A stretch of DNA of 64,000 nucleotides from CBDDBK01 sp965225715 (GCA_965225715.1 CBDDBK010000002.1:806001-870000), one strand, 5' to 3'. Shown: positions 36,987 through 47,699, counted from the stretch's first letter. The notes: generated by a model from the sequence alone, not told the origin. Translations and numbers: made by a program.

Positions 36987-39744
36987 ATGAAAAACAGACT
37001 CTCTTTCTGGGCAAAAGTATTGCCTTTAGTTATATTAATAGCGGCAACCTTGAACACTGCTCTGAATTGTGATGATGGCGGGGTGGTCTTATCGCCTGCC
37101 CGCTTGGAAATAGCCCCTGCTGAATTGGACTTTGGCGAAAATGACAACAGCTTAGCTTTTGCTGTTAAGAATACGGGGCAACAGAATCTAACTTGGACGG
37201 TATCCGAATCGGTGGATTGGATAAGCGATTTTCAAAGTACTACAGGAAAAATTACGGGTACTGGCGAAAGCCAAATCACCGTAACTATCGATAGAGACCG
37301 TCTTTCGCCCGGAGACAATACGGGGTCTATTCAAGTGACCGCAGCTGCCGATGATGGCTCTGCTTTGGAAGGCGGTGCCAAAAATGTAACCGTGAAAGCC
37401 CATAAACCTTCGCCACCTGAGGTGAGCATGTCTAACAATGACATATCGGGAATAGGCTCAGCAGATGCGGTGGCCAGGGGCTTGATCGATAATATTGGTT
37501 CTGGAAATATCACGCAGCACGGACACGTTTGGGATACCTCTCCAAATCCAGACCTCAGCGATGGAAGCCTTTCAAAGACCACCCTCGGTGAAAAAACCGA
37601 AACAGGCACCTTCACAAGTCCATTGGCGAATTTGAATCCCAACGCCACTTATTACATTCGAGCTTATGCCATCAACAGCGCAGGAATAACGTATAGCAAC
37701 GAAGTAACTTTTAGCACAGCTGACAACAATGCCTCTACAAATATAGTTTTGAGCAACGCCGCAATTCAGGAAAACCAAGCCAGCAATACCGTTATAGGTG
37801 TTTTGAGTACTAGCGACTCCGATGCTGGCGACAGCCACAGCTACAGTTTGGTCAGCGGAACAGGAAGCACAGATAATAACAGTTTCAATATTAACAGCAA
37901 CCAGCTACGCTCTTCTAATATTTTTGATTTTGAGACTAAAAACAGCTACAGCATACGCGTCCGCAGCACCAATTTGGGTACTAACGACATGACACTAGAA
38001 GAGGCTTTTACCATCTCGGTAACCGATGTAAACGAAGCCCCGACCAATATCACCTTGAGCAACAGCACCATTGCCGAAAACCTTATTACCAATACAACGA
38101 TTGGTACTTTAACAAGCAGCGACCCCGATGCTGGCGATACCCACACCTACAGTTTGGTTTCTGGAACAGGAAGCACGGATAACAGCAATTTTAATATTAA
38201 TGCCAATCAGCTGCGCACATCGACTAGCTTTGACCATGAGAGCAAAAATAGCCACAGCATCCGTATAGAAACGCGAGACAGCGAAAACCAAGTTTTTGCC
38301 AAAGTGTTTACCATCACTGTCACCGATGTAAACGAAGCCCCGACCAATATCACCTTGAGCAACAGTACTATTGCCGAAAACCTTGTTACCAATACAACGA
38401 TTGGTACTTTAACAAGCAGCGACCCCGATGCCGGAAATATCCACACGTATAGTTTAGTTAGCGGCACGGGAAGCACGGATAACAGCAATTTTAATATTAA
38501 TGCCAATCAGCTGCGCACATCGACTAGCTTTGACCATGAGAGCAAAAATAGCCACAGCATCCGTATAGAAACGCGCGAAAGACAGCGAAAACCAAGTTTT
38601 TGCCAAAGTGTTTACCATCACTGTCACCGATGTAAACGAAGCCCCGACCAATATCACCTTGAGCAACAGCACTATTGCCGAAAACCTTATTACCAATACA
38701 ACGATTGGTACTTTAACAAGCAGCGACCCCGATGCCGGAGATACCCACACGTATAGTTTAGTTAGCGGAACGGGAAGCACTGACAACGCCAGTTTTAACA
38801 TCAGCGGAATAGCCTTACGAAGCTCTGCTGTTTTTGATTTTGAAACCAAAAATACTTACAGCATCCGTATCCGCAGCACCGACGGCAGCGGCGCAAACTA
38901 TGAAAAAAGTTTTACGATTACTATTACGGATGTCCCCAACATCATTGAAAATATTGCGAAGGTAACCGTATCAGGCGGCACTTTTGAAAAGGGTTGCAAA
39001 AGCGGAAGAGATGATATCAATGGGCACAGTTGTCATTCTGATGAAAGTCCCTTACACAGCGTGACGGTCTCTTCTTTTAAGCTGAGCCAATATGAGATTA
39101 CCAATGCCCAGTATGCTGCCTTTTTAAACGCCTTGGGTGGCGTGAGTTCCAGCGGCAACTACAACGACCCCGACTATGGCACGGTGACTTATGTGGATAT
39201 CCACGATTCGGATTGCATGCTTTATCACAGTGGGGGCACCTTTTTGGTGGAAAGTGGTTTGGACAATTATCCGATGATAGAGGTATCTTGGTATGGGGCG
39301 AATGCCTTTGCAAAGTGGGCGGGTGGTCGTTTGCCGACAGAGGCGGAGTGGGAATTTGCTGCCCGCGGGGGTACTTCAAGCCAAAATTATCAGTTTAGCG
39401 GCAGCAACACGGTTGGCGATGTGACTTGGTACAGCAGCAACAGCAGTAGCACTGGGCAAAGCAATTTTGATGGGGTTCGGACTCATCCTGTTGGCACGAA
39501 GGCGCCTAATGAGTTGGGGCTTTACGATATGTCTGGTAATGTGTGGGAGTGGTGTCAGGATTGGTATGCTTCATACAGCAGTACTGCTCAGACCAACCCT
39601 ACGGGCCCTAGCAGTGGTTCTTCTCGTCTGCTGCGGGGCGGTTCTTGGAACTCTAATGCCTCTAATTCGCGGGTGGCTTATCGCCTCAACGACGGCCCGT
39701 CCTTCACGTACTTCAACGGCGGTTTTCGGGTTTATTTCCCTTAG
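36987..39744 (+). pseudogene. BACON-FN3-cadherin-FGE surface protein (paralog D), frameshifted
   Basis: The start at 36987 has the same leader as paralog C. The first frame covers signal, BACON, FN3-like domain and about three cadherin-like repeats. Repeats two and three are almost identical at the DNA level (about 38040-38330 and 38340-38640). In the third, ACGCGAGACAGC has become ACGCGCGAAAGACAGC (38571-38586), a net gain of 4 bp that shifts the frame to a stop at 38756. The second frame continues through a fourth cadherin repeat and a complete FGE domain to 39744. The last 42 codons are a DGR-like variable region (LLRGGSWNSNASNSRVAYR...FNGGFRVYFP). The intact FGE domain argues that the shift is recent, or an assembly error in near-identical repeats. 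Confidence 0.75.
39619..39744 (+). other. Putative DGR variable region of paralog D
   Basis: It aligns base for base with the regions at 36687 and 51844 with no indels. Variable codons include AAC, TCT, TCT, AAT, TAT, CTC, GAC, GGC and TTC where the others have different NNC/NNT codons. Confidence 0.75.
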
Positions 39745-39753
39745 TTCTGAAAA

Positions 39754-39765
39754 AGGCTTAAGCCT
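39754..39765 (+). repeat. Hairpin after variable region of D
   Basis: The palindrome AGGCTTAAGCCT lies 9 bp past the stop, at the same position as in C and F. Confidence 0.6.
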
Positions 39766-39784
39766 ATTGTTGAGCTAAAGCCCG

Positions 39785-39985
39785 GAGGAAACCTCGTAGG
39801 TTTTTAAAACCTACGAGGTTTGTTAGGAAAACCCTCAAGGTTTTCAAAACCTTTAGGGTTTAAAAGTATTGAAAATTAGTTATTTAAACCTATGAGGTTT
39901 TTTGAAACCTCATAGGTTTGGAGGGATATTGTTTTAAATAACGTTTGGTATTATGGGGAGTAAGGGGAAATCTCGTAGGTTTTTA
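39785..39985. repeat. REP cluster with one orphan Kelch gene end
   Basis: Three palindromes of both REP classes, then a tail at about 39927-39964 reading NVLNNVWYYGE and a stop in the Kelch frame, without the rest of a gene. The IS4 element at 39989 has inserted into the following REP palindrome. Confidence 0.75.
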
Positions 39986-40081
39986 AAACCTATTGACACC
40001 CCACAGAAAAAAACATATTGAAAAAAGGTCAATTTTTGCTATTTTGTTTTATTTTCTTAACCACCTTGAACCTTATAAGTT

Positions 40082-40784
40082 ATGCGTACAAATTATGAAA
40101 ACCGGGATTTAAACGCTACTTTTGGGGACTCACGTTTAGACAAACATTTTGAAATCATAACCGGACAATTGAGTCAAAATTTATCAGATAGTATTACGGA
40201 AAGCACCTTAAAATTAGCATCTATCAAAATCACCTATCGTTTTTTTCATAATAGACAAGTCACACCTGAAAAGATGTTACATTATCATCAAAAGTACTAT
40301 CGGCAAAGTCTGGACGTTCAGTCATCAAAAGCAAAGGATTCAAAAAAACCTATTCGGGTCTTACACCTCAGCGATACCACGGAATTAGACTATACCTCTA
40401 AAAAATCAAAGGCTAATTTGGGCCCTCTCAATTTTAAGAATCGCATTTATTGTTATATAAAAGTTTATTAATAAGTGATTTAAATATTCCTATAGGCCTT
40501 TTAGATCTAAAGCTATCACATACTGTAGCGATGACGATTTTACCCAGAGTGAAAGTCAAAATCGTCGGGCTGCTTTCAGCAAAAGAGAAAGAGAGTTATC
40601 GCTGGATAGAGCACTTTTTTAGAGAACAAAACTTGGCAGAGACCATAGATAATTTAGAAATTGTCTATGTCGCTGATCGAGAGGCTGATAATATAGCTCT
40701 TTTCCAAGAATTTAAACATCCACGAAGCTATTTTGTTATTCGTTCCAATCATAATCGCCGGTTGAAAGGCAAATCGATCAAGTT
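40082..40784 (+). pseudogene. IS4-family (Tn5-like) transposase, frameshifted and truncated
   Basis: The ATG at 40082 opens MRTNYENRDLNATFGDSRLDKHFE, with the Tn5-type N-terminal domain (ITYRFFHNRQVTPEKML) and the first DDE aspartate in LHLSDTTELDYT. A stop occurs at about 40469; the frame then shifts into GLLDLKLSHTVAMTILPRVKVK and contains the second aspartate in IVYVADREADNIALF. The coding sequence is cut by the IS630 insertion after RLKGKSIKL. The C-terminal YREK part is absent here; a remnant from another copy is at 3814-4320. Confidence 0.75.
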
Positions 40785-40844
40785 ATACCATTAATGATTT
40801 AAACTTACTATATTACGAGATTTTAGATTTACGCTATAAATATC

Positions 40845-41622
40845 ATGCCAAAAACTATCAGTTTAGAAGTCAAAGAGAGTGTTAAAGACTTAAAGTCTCA
40901 CCTAAGAAAAGCCCACAGCAATTTAGAACGTGGTCGTATTCAAGCCTTTTTACTAGTCAAAGAAGAAAAGAAAAAATATATTTCTCATATTTCTCGTAAG
41001 TTAGGTTTTACAGACAAGACCGTGTCTGCTTGGTTCAAAAAATATGAATCAGAGGGCTTTAAATCAGCCATTAAGGTTCGCATGGGTGCTAATCATAAAA
41101 GTGTCTTTTCAGCAGAGATGCAAAAAAGTATAAAGGATAAATTAGAGAACGTTGAGACAACAATTAGCTCTTATGTGGAATTAAAATCATTTATAGATAA
41201 GGAGTTTTCTTCAGATGTAAATTACGGAACCTTATCAGATTTTTGTCGTCGTCGCTTTGGTTCTAAACTAAAAGTATCTCGTAAAAGTCATATTAATAAG
41301 GACAAAAAAAAGGTAGCAGAGTTTAAAGAAAAGGGTTTGCCAGAAGCTATGAATAAGGCTAAAAAAGAATACGAAAAAGGAAATTATGACTGTGTTGACT
41401 TGCTTTTTCAAGATGAGAGCCGTTTTGGTTTGATTACGCGTCGCTTTCAGGTACTAACAGAGGAGGTTAAGCCTGTTGGCAATCATCAGCACGACTATAC
41501 ATAATATTTGGAGGATGTTCTGGAAAATATAATTAAAAACCTTGATAATAAGATAATTAAATCACTAATTGCTTATGATTTGTACAAAAAATCTTTTAAC
41601 GTATTTTCAAATCAGTAATGGT
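40845..41622 (+). pseudogene. IS630-family transposase with internal deletion
   Basis: The start MPKTISLEVKESVKDLK and the HTH domain are intact for 219 codons, up to the first catalytic Asp (LFQDESRFGLI) and NHQHDYT. The sequence then jumps to what reads as the C-terminus of the same protein in another frame (YLEDVLENIIKNLDNKIIKSL...FNVFSNQ, ending about 41622). The second and third catalytic residues are deleted. The copy at 33350 keeps part of the missing middle. Confidence 0.75.
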
Positions 41623-41730
41623 ATTACCTTATTTTCAACCCCCAATATTCTCATTAAATATTCTGTGGGGTGTCAATAGGTTTTCAAAAACCTCATGGGT
41701 TTAAGGCACTTTTTCAATATAAAAAAAATG

Positions 41731-43038
41731 TTAATCATTATCAAAGTCTGAAAAAGGATATAAAAAGCCAATAAAATAAGACTTATCGGAGTGAATAGTA
41801 TAGTGTTTACCTTTTCCATCGTTGCAGTTTATGGTAATTCGAAATTTGTGAATAAGGTTATCACAGCTGCCGTCTCCGGTAATTTTGAGGGTGATATGAC
41901 TGAATTTTTGAGATGCTAATTCTATAAATGTTTCAATTGGGTAATGGTGCTTATTATCGGAAAATGTAATTTCATGACGCTTTTCTAAGGCTTTGGGTTT
42001 CCAAACACTATATGTAGTCGTATGCTCATCTATAGCATAGGTAGCTATGATTTCAATATTAATACCATCGATAAATAACTCCGCATCACTCTGATTATGA
42101 ACATTAAAGCGAATAGTTAGACTTTGATTGGCCAAAGTTGTACGAACGGCTTCCCTTGGTCTAACACTTTGAATTTTATCGCTATAAAGCCTTCCATATT
42201 TTCCGTTTATATCTTCACCAGTGATACTATCTATGGCAAAAGTCCAAGGCTTTGACGAATAAATAAACTGGTGATTTGAAAGAGTATTGGTATGATAGGC
42301 TAACATGTCACCTGCTTCCTTTTGCGTTCCAGAAAGTTTAGGGCTTATAGAGGCTGCCATAGTCTGCTTATGCTCCGACTCTTTCTGAGTCTTATTGTCT
42401 GTTTCAAGAAATTCGCCCAGTACAAATTCAGGTTTAAAGGCAATATTTTCCAAATCTTTCATGACCGTTTTAACTTTTTCAACTTTATTTTTCATCATGA
42501 CATACTTTTTCAACAAGTCCAATTGAAAAAAACCAGCTAGCCCAATAACCAAAAAAATAGCCGAATATAAAACAGGGTATCGTTTGATTTTTCCAAGTAA
42601 TATTAAATAAAACCCATAAATTTTAAATCGGGTAGAATTTTCATGTTCAGATTCTTGAAAAACTTTAAAAGACTCAAAATTATTGGGAGAAATATCAAAA
42701 ATGACAGCTATAAAATTTAAAGTATCTTTCCGGGGAATGGTATCATGTTTGATAAAATTAGCTATACTTTTTATTTTATTTTTTAGTCCTTCTTCTTTTT
42801 TTAAGCGCTCAATTTTGCCTTGTCTTTCTGAATCTTTTAAATCAAAAAAGGTGGATAAAGCGTCAGTTTTAGACTTATTCTTATCTTCTATTAGCCTGAT
42901 AAAATATTTGTGTAAGTCAGTAAGGGTGGGAGAAAAATTATTTTCCGATGCCATTTTCCAGTCTTTTGGTTTTTTGAGATGGCTTTTTATATAAGACGCG
43001 TAAGCAATTTTTTGATTGTCTGTTTCTAATTTTTTCAT
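41731..43038 (-). CDS. Hypothetical single-pass membrane protein
   Basis: 435 residues, no family recognised. Residues 1-150 are charged and helical, with a segment (IKSIANFIKHDTIPRKDTLNFIAVIFDIS, about 93-121) that resembles an HTH or small helical adaptor domain. A single transmembrane helix follows (about 154-172, YPVLYSAIFLVIGLAGFFQL). A linker and a C-terminal beta-rich region (about 250-435) come next, including SLTIRFNVHNQSDAELFIDGINIEI and FRITINCNDGKGKHYTIHSDKSYFI. There is no signal peptide, so the N-terminus is probably cytoplasmic and the C-terminal domain periplasmic. It could sense or transmit a signal across the membrane, but this is inference. Neighbours are IS elements and small exported proteins. 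Confidence 0.6.
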   Translation of the reverse strand: MKKLETDNQKIAYASYIKSHLKKPKDWKMASENNFSPTLTDLHKYFIRLIEDKNKSKTDALSTFFDLKDSERQGKIERLKKEEGLKNKIKSIANFIKHDTIPRKDTLNFIAVIFDISPNNFESFKVFQESEHENSTRFKIYGFYLILLGKIKRYPVLYSAIFLVIGLAGFFQLDLLKKYVMMKNKVEKVKTVMKDLENIAFKPEFVLGEFLETDNKTQKESEHKQTMAASISPKLSGTQKEAGDMLAYHTNTLSNHQFIYSSKPWTFAIDSITGEDINGKYGRLYSDKIQSVRPREAVRTTLANQSLTIRFNVHNQSDAELFIDGINIEIIATYAIDEHTTTYSVWKPKALEKRHEITFSDNKHHYPIETFIELASQKFSHITLKITGDGSCDNLIHKFRITINCNDGKGKHYTIHSDKSYFIGFLYPFSDFDND

Positions 43039-43065
43039 CTAATTCTTAATTATCTATTGATTTTA

Positions 43066-43115
43066 GACCGTAATCTTTGGATTCCAAAGGATTTTAGTTT
43101 GGATTCCAAGAAAAA
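43066..43115. repeat. TTGGATTCCAA repeat pair
   Basis: Two copies of TTTGGATTCCAA about 25 bp apart. A similar pair is at 13076-13110. It lies in the divergent promoter region between the genes at 43038 and 43242 and could be an operator or a dispersed repeat. Confidence 0.4.
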
Positions 43116-43241
43116 ATTTGATTTTTTATTTTCAATACACTTCTTTTGCCTCTGTAATAGCTGATAAATAGTTCGATTAGGGCTATTTTTCAAACGATTT
43201 CAAATTTACCATTTTTTTTATTAAACTTAATAATTGTACTC

Positions 43242-43880
43242 ATGAAAAGTTTTTTGATTGTCATATTTTTAGGATTGTCGCTGGTTTTACAAGCCCAGAA
43301 AGGCGATAAAGTCATCAGTGCCCAGAAGGGCAAAAAACCCGTCTGGGCTAAGCGGGTAGAAAAAGGGACTCGTTTTGTCGGTAGACCCATAAGGGGATTT
43401 AGAGGCAAAAAACAAGCAGGCTATGATAAAGCCAAAAAGTCCTTTTTCTTTGTTGCCAGCGCTGAAGCTAAATCGCCTCCTTATGAAAGAAACGATGTAG
43501 GCGATTTAACCAAATTAAGAGCTGCCAGTCAGTTTGCCGAAAGCATTTGCACCGAACTTTCCAATAGCTTGGAAGAATATACTGCTATTGCTGCAGATGA
43601 AAAAGACGCTGGATTTAAGCGTCTAACCCAACTCAGCACAAAAGCCAAGTTTTCGGGTTTCTTGTTGCAAAATGAATATTGGCAATTGATAGAGCGGGAT
43701 AATACCAAATATTATGTCGTCTATCAGCTGTATTCCATAGACAAAGAAAAGGTGAAACGCCTGTTGAAAAGCGTTGCCGATAAAGTTGGTGTACCCGAAG
43801 AACTAGCTGCCAAAACAGAACAAAGGCTTGATAAAACCGAAGACATTGACGGTAATTTGGGTGATATTGAGCTTGATTAA
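43242..43880 (+). CDS. Exported protein, possibly LPP20-like
   Basis: 212 residues with a signal peptide (MKSFLIVIFLGLSLVLQAQ). The mature part starts with KPVWAKR and then FFFVASAEAKSPPYERNDVGDLTKLRAASQFAESICTELSNSLEEY. This layout (P-W near the start, F.V..A..., then a helix with A...A...) is reminiscent of LPP20/FlgO-type envelope proteins. The C-terminal 50 residues are charged and helical (VKRLLKSVADKVGVPEELAAKTEQRLDKT). No catalytic motif is seen. A second small exported protein with a similar start lies 417 bp downstream. Similarity is by eye only. Confidence 0.6.
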   Translation: MKSFLIVIFLGLSLVLQAQKGDKVISAQKGKKPVWAKRVEKGTRFVGRPIRGFRGKKQAGYDKAKKSFFFVASAEAKSPPYERNDVGDLTKLRAASQFAESICTELSNSLEEYTAIAADEKDAGFKRLTQLSTKAKFSGFLLQNEYWQLIERDNTKYYVVYQLYSIDKEKVKRLLKSVADKVGVPEELAAKTEQRLDKTEDIDGNLGDIELD

Positions 43881-43894
43881 TTAATTTTCCAAAC

Positions 43895-44215
43895 CTCGTA
43901 GGTTTTGAAAACCTGCGAGGTTTGGAGATATTGTTTAAACCCTCAAGGTTTGAAAAACCTGCGAGGTTTGGAGATATTGTTTAAACCCTCAAGGTTTGAA
44001 AAACCTGCGAGGTTTGGAGATATTGTTTAAACCCTCAAGGTTTGAAAAACCTGCGAGGTTTGGAGATATTGTTTAAACCCTCAAGGTTTGAAAAACCTGC
44101 GAGGTTTGGAGATATTGTTTAAACCCTCAAGGTTTGAAAAACCTGCGAGGTTTGGAGATATTGTTTAAACCCTCAAGGTTTGAAAAACCTGCGAGGTTTG
44201 GAGATATTGAAAATC
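43895..44215. repeat. 46-bp tandem repeat, six copies, made of REP half-sites
   Basis: Six exact 46-bp units begin at 43933, 43979, 44025, 44071, 44117 and 44163. Each joins a class-2 half (AAACCCTCAAGGTTTG) to a class-1-like half (AAACCTGCGAGGTTT) and GGAGATATTG. A partial seventh unit precedes them and an ordinary CGTAGG palindrome follows at 44224-44258. Confidence 0.9.
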
Positions 44216-44296
44216 AACTATTTAAACCTACGAGGTTTTTTGAAACCTCGTAGGTTTGGATATTTAAACACTTTTTATTTTAAATTATTTTACCCT

Positions 44297-44677
44297 ATGA
44301 AAATTAACCATTTACAACTCTTATTTCTATTTTTGTTTTTCATTCATTTTGGGCTTGGGGCGCAAAAGCCGCCGAAGTGGATAACAAAAACACCGGTGTC
44401 CAAAACGGGCAAAAATTTGTATTTTACAGGCTCCGGCTTGAGTAAAGAAGATGCTATTTTAGCCGCTTATGCCACTATGGCAAGTACTTATGGTGAAAAT
44501 ACCTATGGAGGAAATATTAAATCTGAAGTTAAAATTAAGGGCGAAAGCCGGAAAAACACTCTGACCAAAGAACAGCAAATCACCCATTTAAAAAATAAGT
44601 ACGATGTCAAGCCGGTAGATAGTTATTTCGACGGCAAAACCTACTATGTGCTTATTGGGGTTAAAAAAACGTTTTAA
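44297..44677 (+). CDS. Small exported protein, LPP20-like
   Basis: The ATG at 44297 gives 126 residues with a clear signal peptide (MKINHLQLLFLFLFFIHFGLGAQ). Upstream codons in frame are REP sequence, so an earlier start is rejected. The mature part reads PPKWITKTPV...LYFTGSGLSKEDAILAAYATMASTYGENTYGG and ends YYVLIGVKKTF. The P-K-W start, Y-F-T-G-S-G and the following alanine-rich helix match the LPP20-type envelope protein pattern. Function unknown. It is one of two such genes side by side. Confidence 0.6.
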   Translation: MKINHLQLLFLFLFFIHFGLGAQKPPKWITKTPVSKTGKNLYFTGSGLSKEDAILAAYATMASTYGENTYGGNIKSEVKIKGESRKNTLTKEQQITHLKNKYDVKPVDSYFDGKTYYVLIGVKKTF

Positions 44678-44684
44678 AAATTTC

Positions 44685-44800
44685 GAAAACCCTCAAGGTT
44701 TGAAAACCTCGTGGGTTTTAAAAACCCACGAGGTTTGGAGGTGTTGAAAATAAGCTGTTTAAACCCACGAGGTTTCAAAAAACCTCATGGGTTTATAAGC
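44685..44800. repeat. REP cluster before paralog E
   Basis: A class-2 half-site, then two palindromes of the CGTGGG variant (arms AAACCCACGAGGTTT). This is a third arm variant of the same REP family. Confidence 0.75.
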
Positions 44801-44807
44801 GTTAAAA

Positions 44808-44863
44808 ACCAATTATTTATATTTTTTTAATTTCATATTAATCATTATTCTAATTATTTTATC
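44808..44863 (+). promoter_or_regulatory. Conserved leader upstream of paralog E
   Basis: AAAAACCAATTATTTATAT, followed by TTTAATTTCATATTAATCAT up to the ATG. It is nearly identical to the leaders of paralogs A and F. Confidence 0.45.
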
Positions 44864-47696
44864 ATGAAAAATAAATTTTCTTTCTGGGCAAAACTATTGC
44901 CTTTATGTGTATTGATAGCAGCGACTTTGAATACGGCGCTGAATTGTGATGAGGCGCCAGTATTATCACCTGCTCGTTTAGAAATAGCCCCTGCCGAATT
45001 AAATTTTGGCGAAAATGACAACAGCTTGGCTTTTGCCATTAAAAACACAGGGCAACAGAATCTCACTTGGACGGTATCCGAATCAGTGGATTGGATAACG
45101 GATTTTCAAAGCACTAGCGGAAAAATTACGGGGACTGGCGAAAGCCAAATTACCGTAACTATCGATAGAGACCGCCTTTCGCCCGGAGACAATACGGGGT
45201 CTATTCAAGTAACAACTGCCGCTGATGATGGCTCTGCTTTGGAAGGCGGCGCCAAAAATGTAACCGTTAAAGCCCATAAGTCTTCACCTCCTGTGGTGAG
45301 TATGTCCGACAATGACATATCGGGCATAGGCTCAGCAGATGCGGTGGCCAGGGGCTTGATCGATAATATTGGATCGGGAAATATCAGCCAGCATGGTCAT
45401 GTCTGGAATACTTCCCCAAACCCAGACCTCAGCGACGGCAGCGCCTCCCGAAGCAGCCTCGGTGAAAAAACCGAAGCAGGCACCTTCACGAGTCCACTGG
45501 CAAATTTGAACCCCAACGCCACTTACTATATACGCGCTTATGCCACCAACAGCGTAGGAACAACATATAGTAATGAGGTGGATTTTAGCACATCTGGCAA
45601 CAATACCCCTACAAATATGGTTTTGAGCAATGCCCTAATTCAGGAAAATCAGCCCAGCAATACCCTAATAGGTACTTTGAGTACTAGCGACGCCGACGCT
45701 GGCGATAGCCACAGCTACAGTTTAGTTTCTGGAACAGGAAGCACGAATAATGGCAATTTTAATATCAACAACAATCAGCTACGCTCTTCTAATGCTTTTG
45801 ATTTTGAAACTAAAAGCAGCTACAGCATACGCGTAGAAACCAGCGATAGTAAAGGTGGATTTTATGCCAAAATTTTTACTATCGCCATTGGAGATGCCAA
45901 TGATGCCCCCAGCAACCTCAGCCTAAGCGCCACCAGCCTCGACGAAAACCAACCCAGCAATACCGTTATAGGTGTTTTGAGTACCAGCGACTCCGATGCT
46001 GGAGACAGCCACAGCTACAGTTTGGTCAGCGGCACCGGAAGTACGGATAATAACAGTTTCAATATTAACAGCAATCAGCTGCGTTCTTCTAATATTTTTG
46101 ATTTTGAAACGAAAAGCAGTTACAGCATACGCATACAGACCAGCGACAACGCGAATGAGGTTTTTACAAAAGTCTTTAACATCAGCATTGGAAATTTGAG
46201 CGAAACTAGCCCAACGATTTTATTGTCCAATGTTTCTGTACTTGAAAACCAAGCCGCCAACACGAGCATAGGCACCTTCAGCACCACAGGCGGCGGCACC
46301 TTTGCCTATAGTTTGGTGAGCGGCACCGGAAGCACGGATAACGGCAATTTCCAACTCATTAACAACGAATTGCGTAATAGCACCATTTTTGATTTTGAGA
46401 CCAAAAACAGCCACAGCATACGCGTCCGCAGTACCAATTTGGGTAATAATGCTGTGATAGAACAGGTTTTTAGCGTTTCGGTGACTGATGTAAACGAAGC
46501 CCCGACCAATATCACCCTGAGCAACAGCACCATTGCCGAAAATCTTGTTGCCAATACAGTTGTGGGCAACCTGACAACCAGCGACCCCGATGCCGGCAAT
46601 ACCCACACGTATAGTTTGGTTAGCGGAAGCGGAAGCACGGATAACAGCAGTTTTAACCTTAATGGTACGAGTTTACGAAGCGCTGCTGTTTTTGATTTTG
46701 AAGCCAAAAATAGTTATAGCATCCGTATCCGCAGCACCGACGGCAGCGGCGCAAGCTATGAAAAAAGTTTTACAATAATGGTGAGCGATATACTCCCTAC
46801 TTGGCATCAAGCCACCGCTTCAGCAGATTGGACAAGAAGAAATCTAGTCATACTTCCGTGGTTTTTGATAATAAAATTTGGGTGATGGGGGGAGACGGGA
46901 ATGGCTAGCTTCCGAAGTTAATGACGTTTGGGTTTCTTCAGATGGCAGCAGCTGGACGCAAGATTGACGCCACCGCAGATTGGCGAACCAGGAAGACGGG
47001 ATCATACTTCCGTGGTTTTTGAGAATAAAATTTGGGTAATGGGGGGATATTGATGGTGGCCCTCAGAAATGATGCTTGGTCCTCTTCAGACGGCAGCAGC
47101 ATGGACACAGGTGGACGCTTCCGCGGGTTGGACAGGAAAAGATACCTGCATACTTCCGTGGTTTTTGATAATAAAATCTGGGTGATGGGCGGAATAATTA
47201 ATGGTAATTTTGTAAGCAATGACGTTTGGGCCTCTTCAAATGGCAGCAGCTGGACGCAGGTCGACTGCCTCAGCAGATTGGACAGGAAGATGGGCGCATA
47301 CTTCCGTGGTTTTTGATAATAAAATTTGGGTGATGGGCGGAGTTAATGTTGATGGTAATTTTAGAAAAAATGACGTTTGGGCCTCTTCAAATGGCAGCAG
47401 CTGGACGCAGGTCGACGCCTCCGCGGACTGGACAGAAAGGTAGTGATCATACTTCCGTGGTTTTTGATAATAAAATTTGGGTGATGGGGGGAGTATGATG
47501 GTGATTGGTATTAATAGATTTAATGACGTTTGGTCTTCTTCGGATGGCAGTAGCTTGGACGCAGGTGGATGCCTCCGCGGACTGGACAGCAAGAAGTGGT
47601 CATACTTCCGTGGTTTTTGACAATAAAATTTGGGTGATGGGCGGAATAATTAATGGTAATTTTGTAAGCAATGACGTTTGGTATTATGGGGAGTAA
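44864..47696 (+). pseudogene. BACON-FN3-cadherin-Kelch surface protein (paralog E), decayed Kelch part
   Basis: The first 673 codons are open: signal to Cys28, BACON, FN3-like domain, and four cadherin-like repeats (about 250-645). After DILPTWHQATASADWT the frame breaks at about 46845. From there to 47696 the DNA encodes about six Kelch units (HTSVVFDNKIWVMGG...NDVW.SSNGSSWTQVDASADWT) spread over all three frames. Single-base indels sit mostly at the G-rich start of each unit, just before CATACTTCC, and around GCAGCTGGACGC. The final unit reads NDVWYYGE and a stop, the same ending as the orphan tails that follow. The product as read would lack its propeller. Assembly error in tandem repeats is an alternative. 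Confidence 0.75.
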
Positions 47697-47699
47697 GGG

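Larger units (their letters stand above)
39989..41680 (+). mobile_element. IS4-family element interrupted by an IS630-family element
   Basis: The outer ends are perfect inverted repeats (CCTATTGACACCCCACAGAA at 39989-40008; its complement at 41661-41680). They sit within a split REP palindrome (AAAACC before, GGTTTT after). Inside are the N-terminal and middle parts of an IS4 transposase. A nested IS630 element, from about 40784 to 41632, has ends resembling ATACCATTA.TGATTT. The C-terminal part of the IS4 transposase is missing apart from the right end, so the outer element cannot be autonomous. Confidence 0.8.

Noticed and set aside
43190..43408. A 72-codon minus-strand ORF overlapping the exported protein gene
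   Set aside because: The plus-strand frame has a signal peptide and family-like features; the antisense frame has none.
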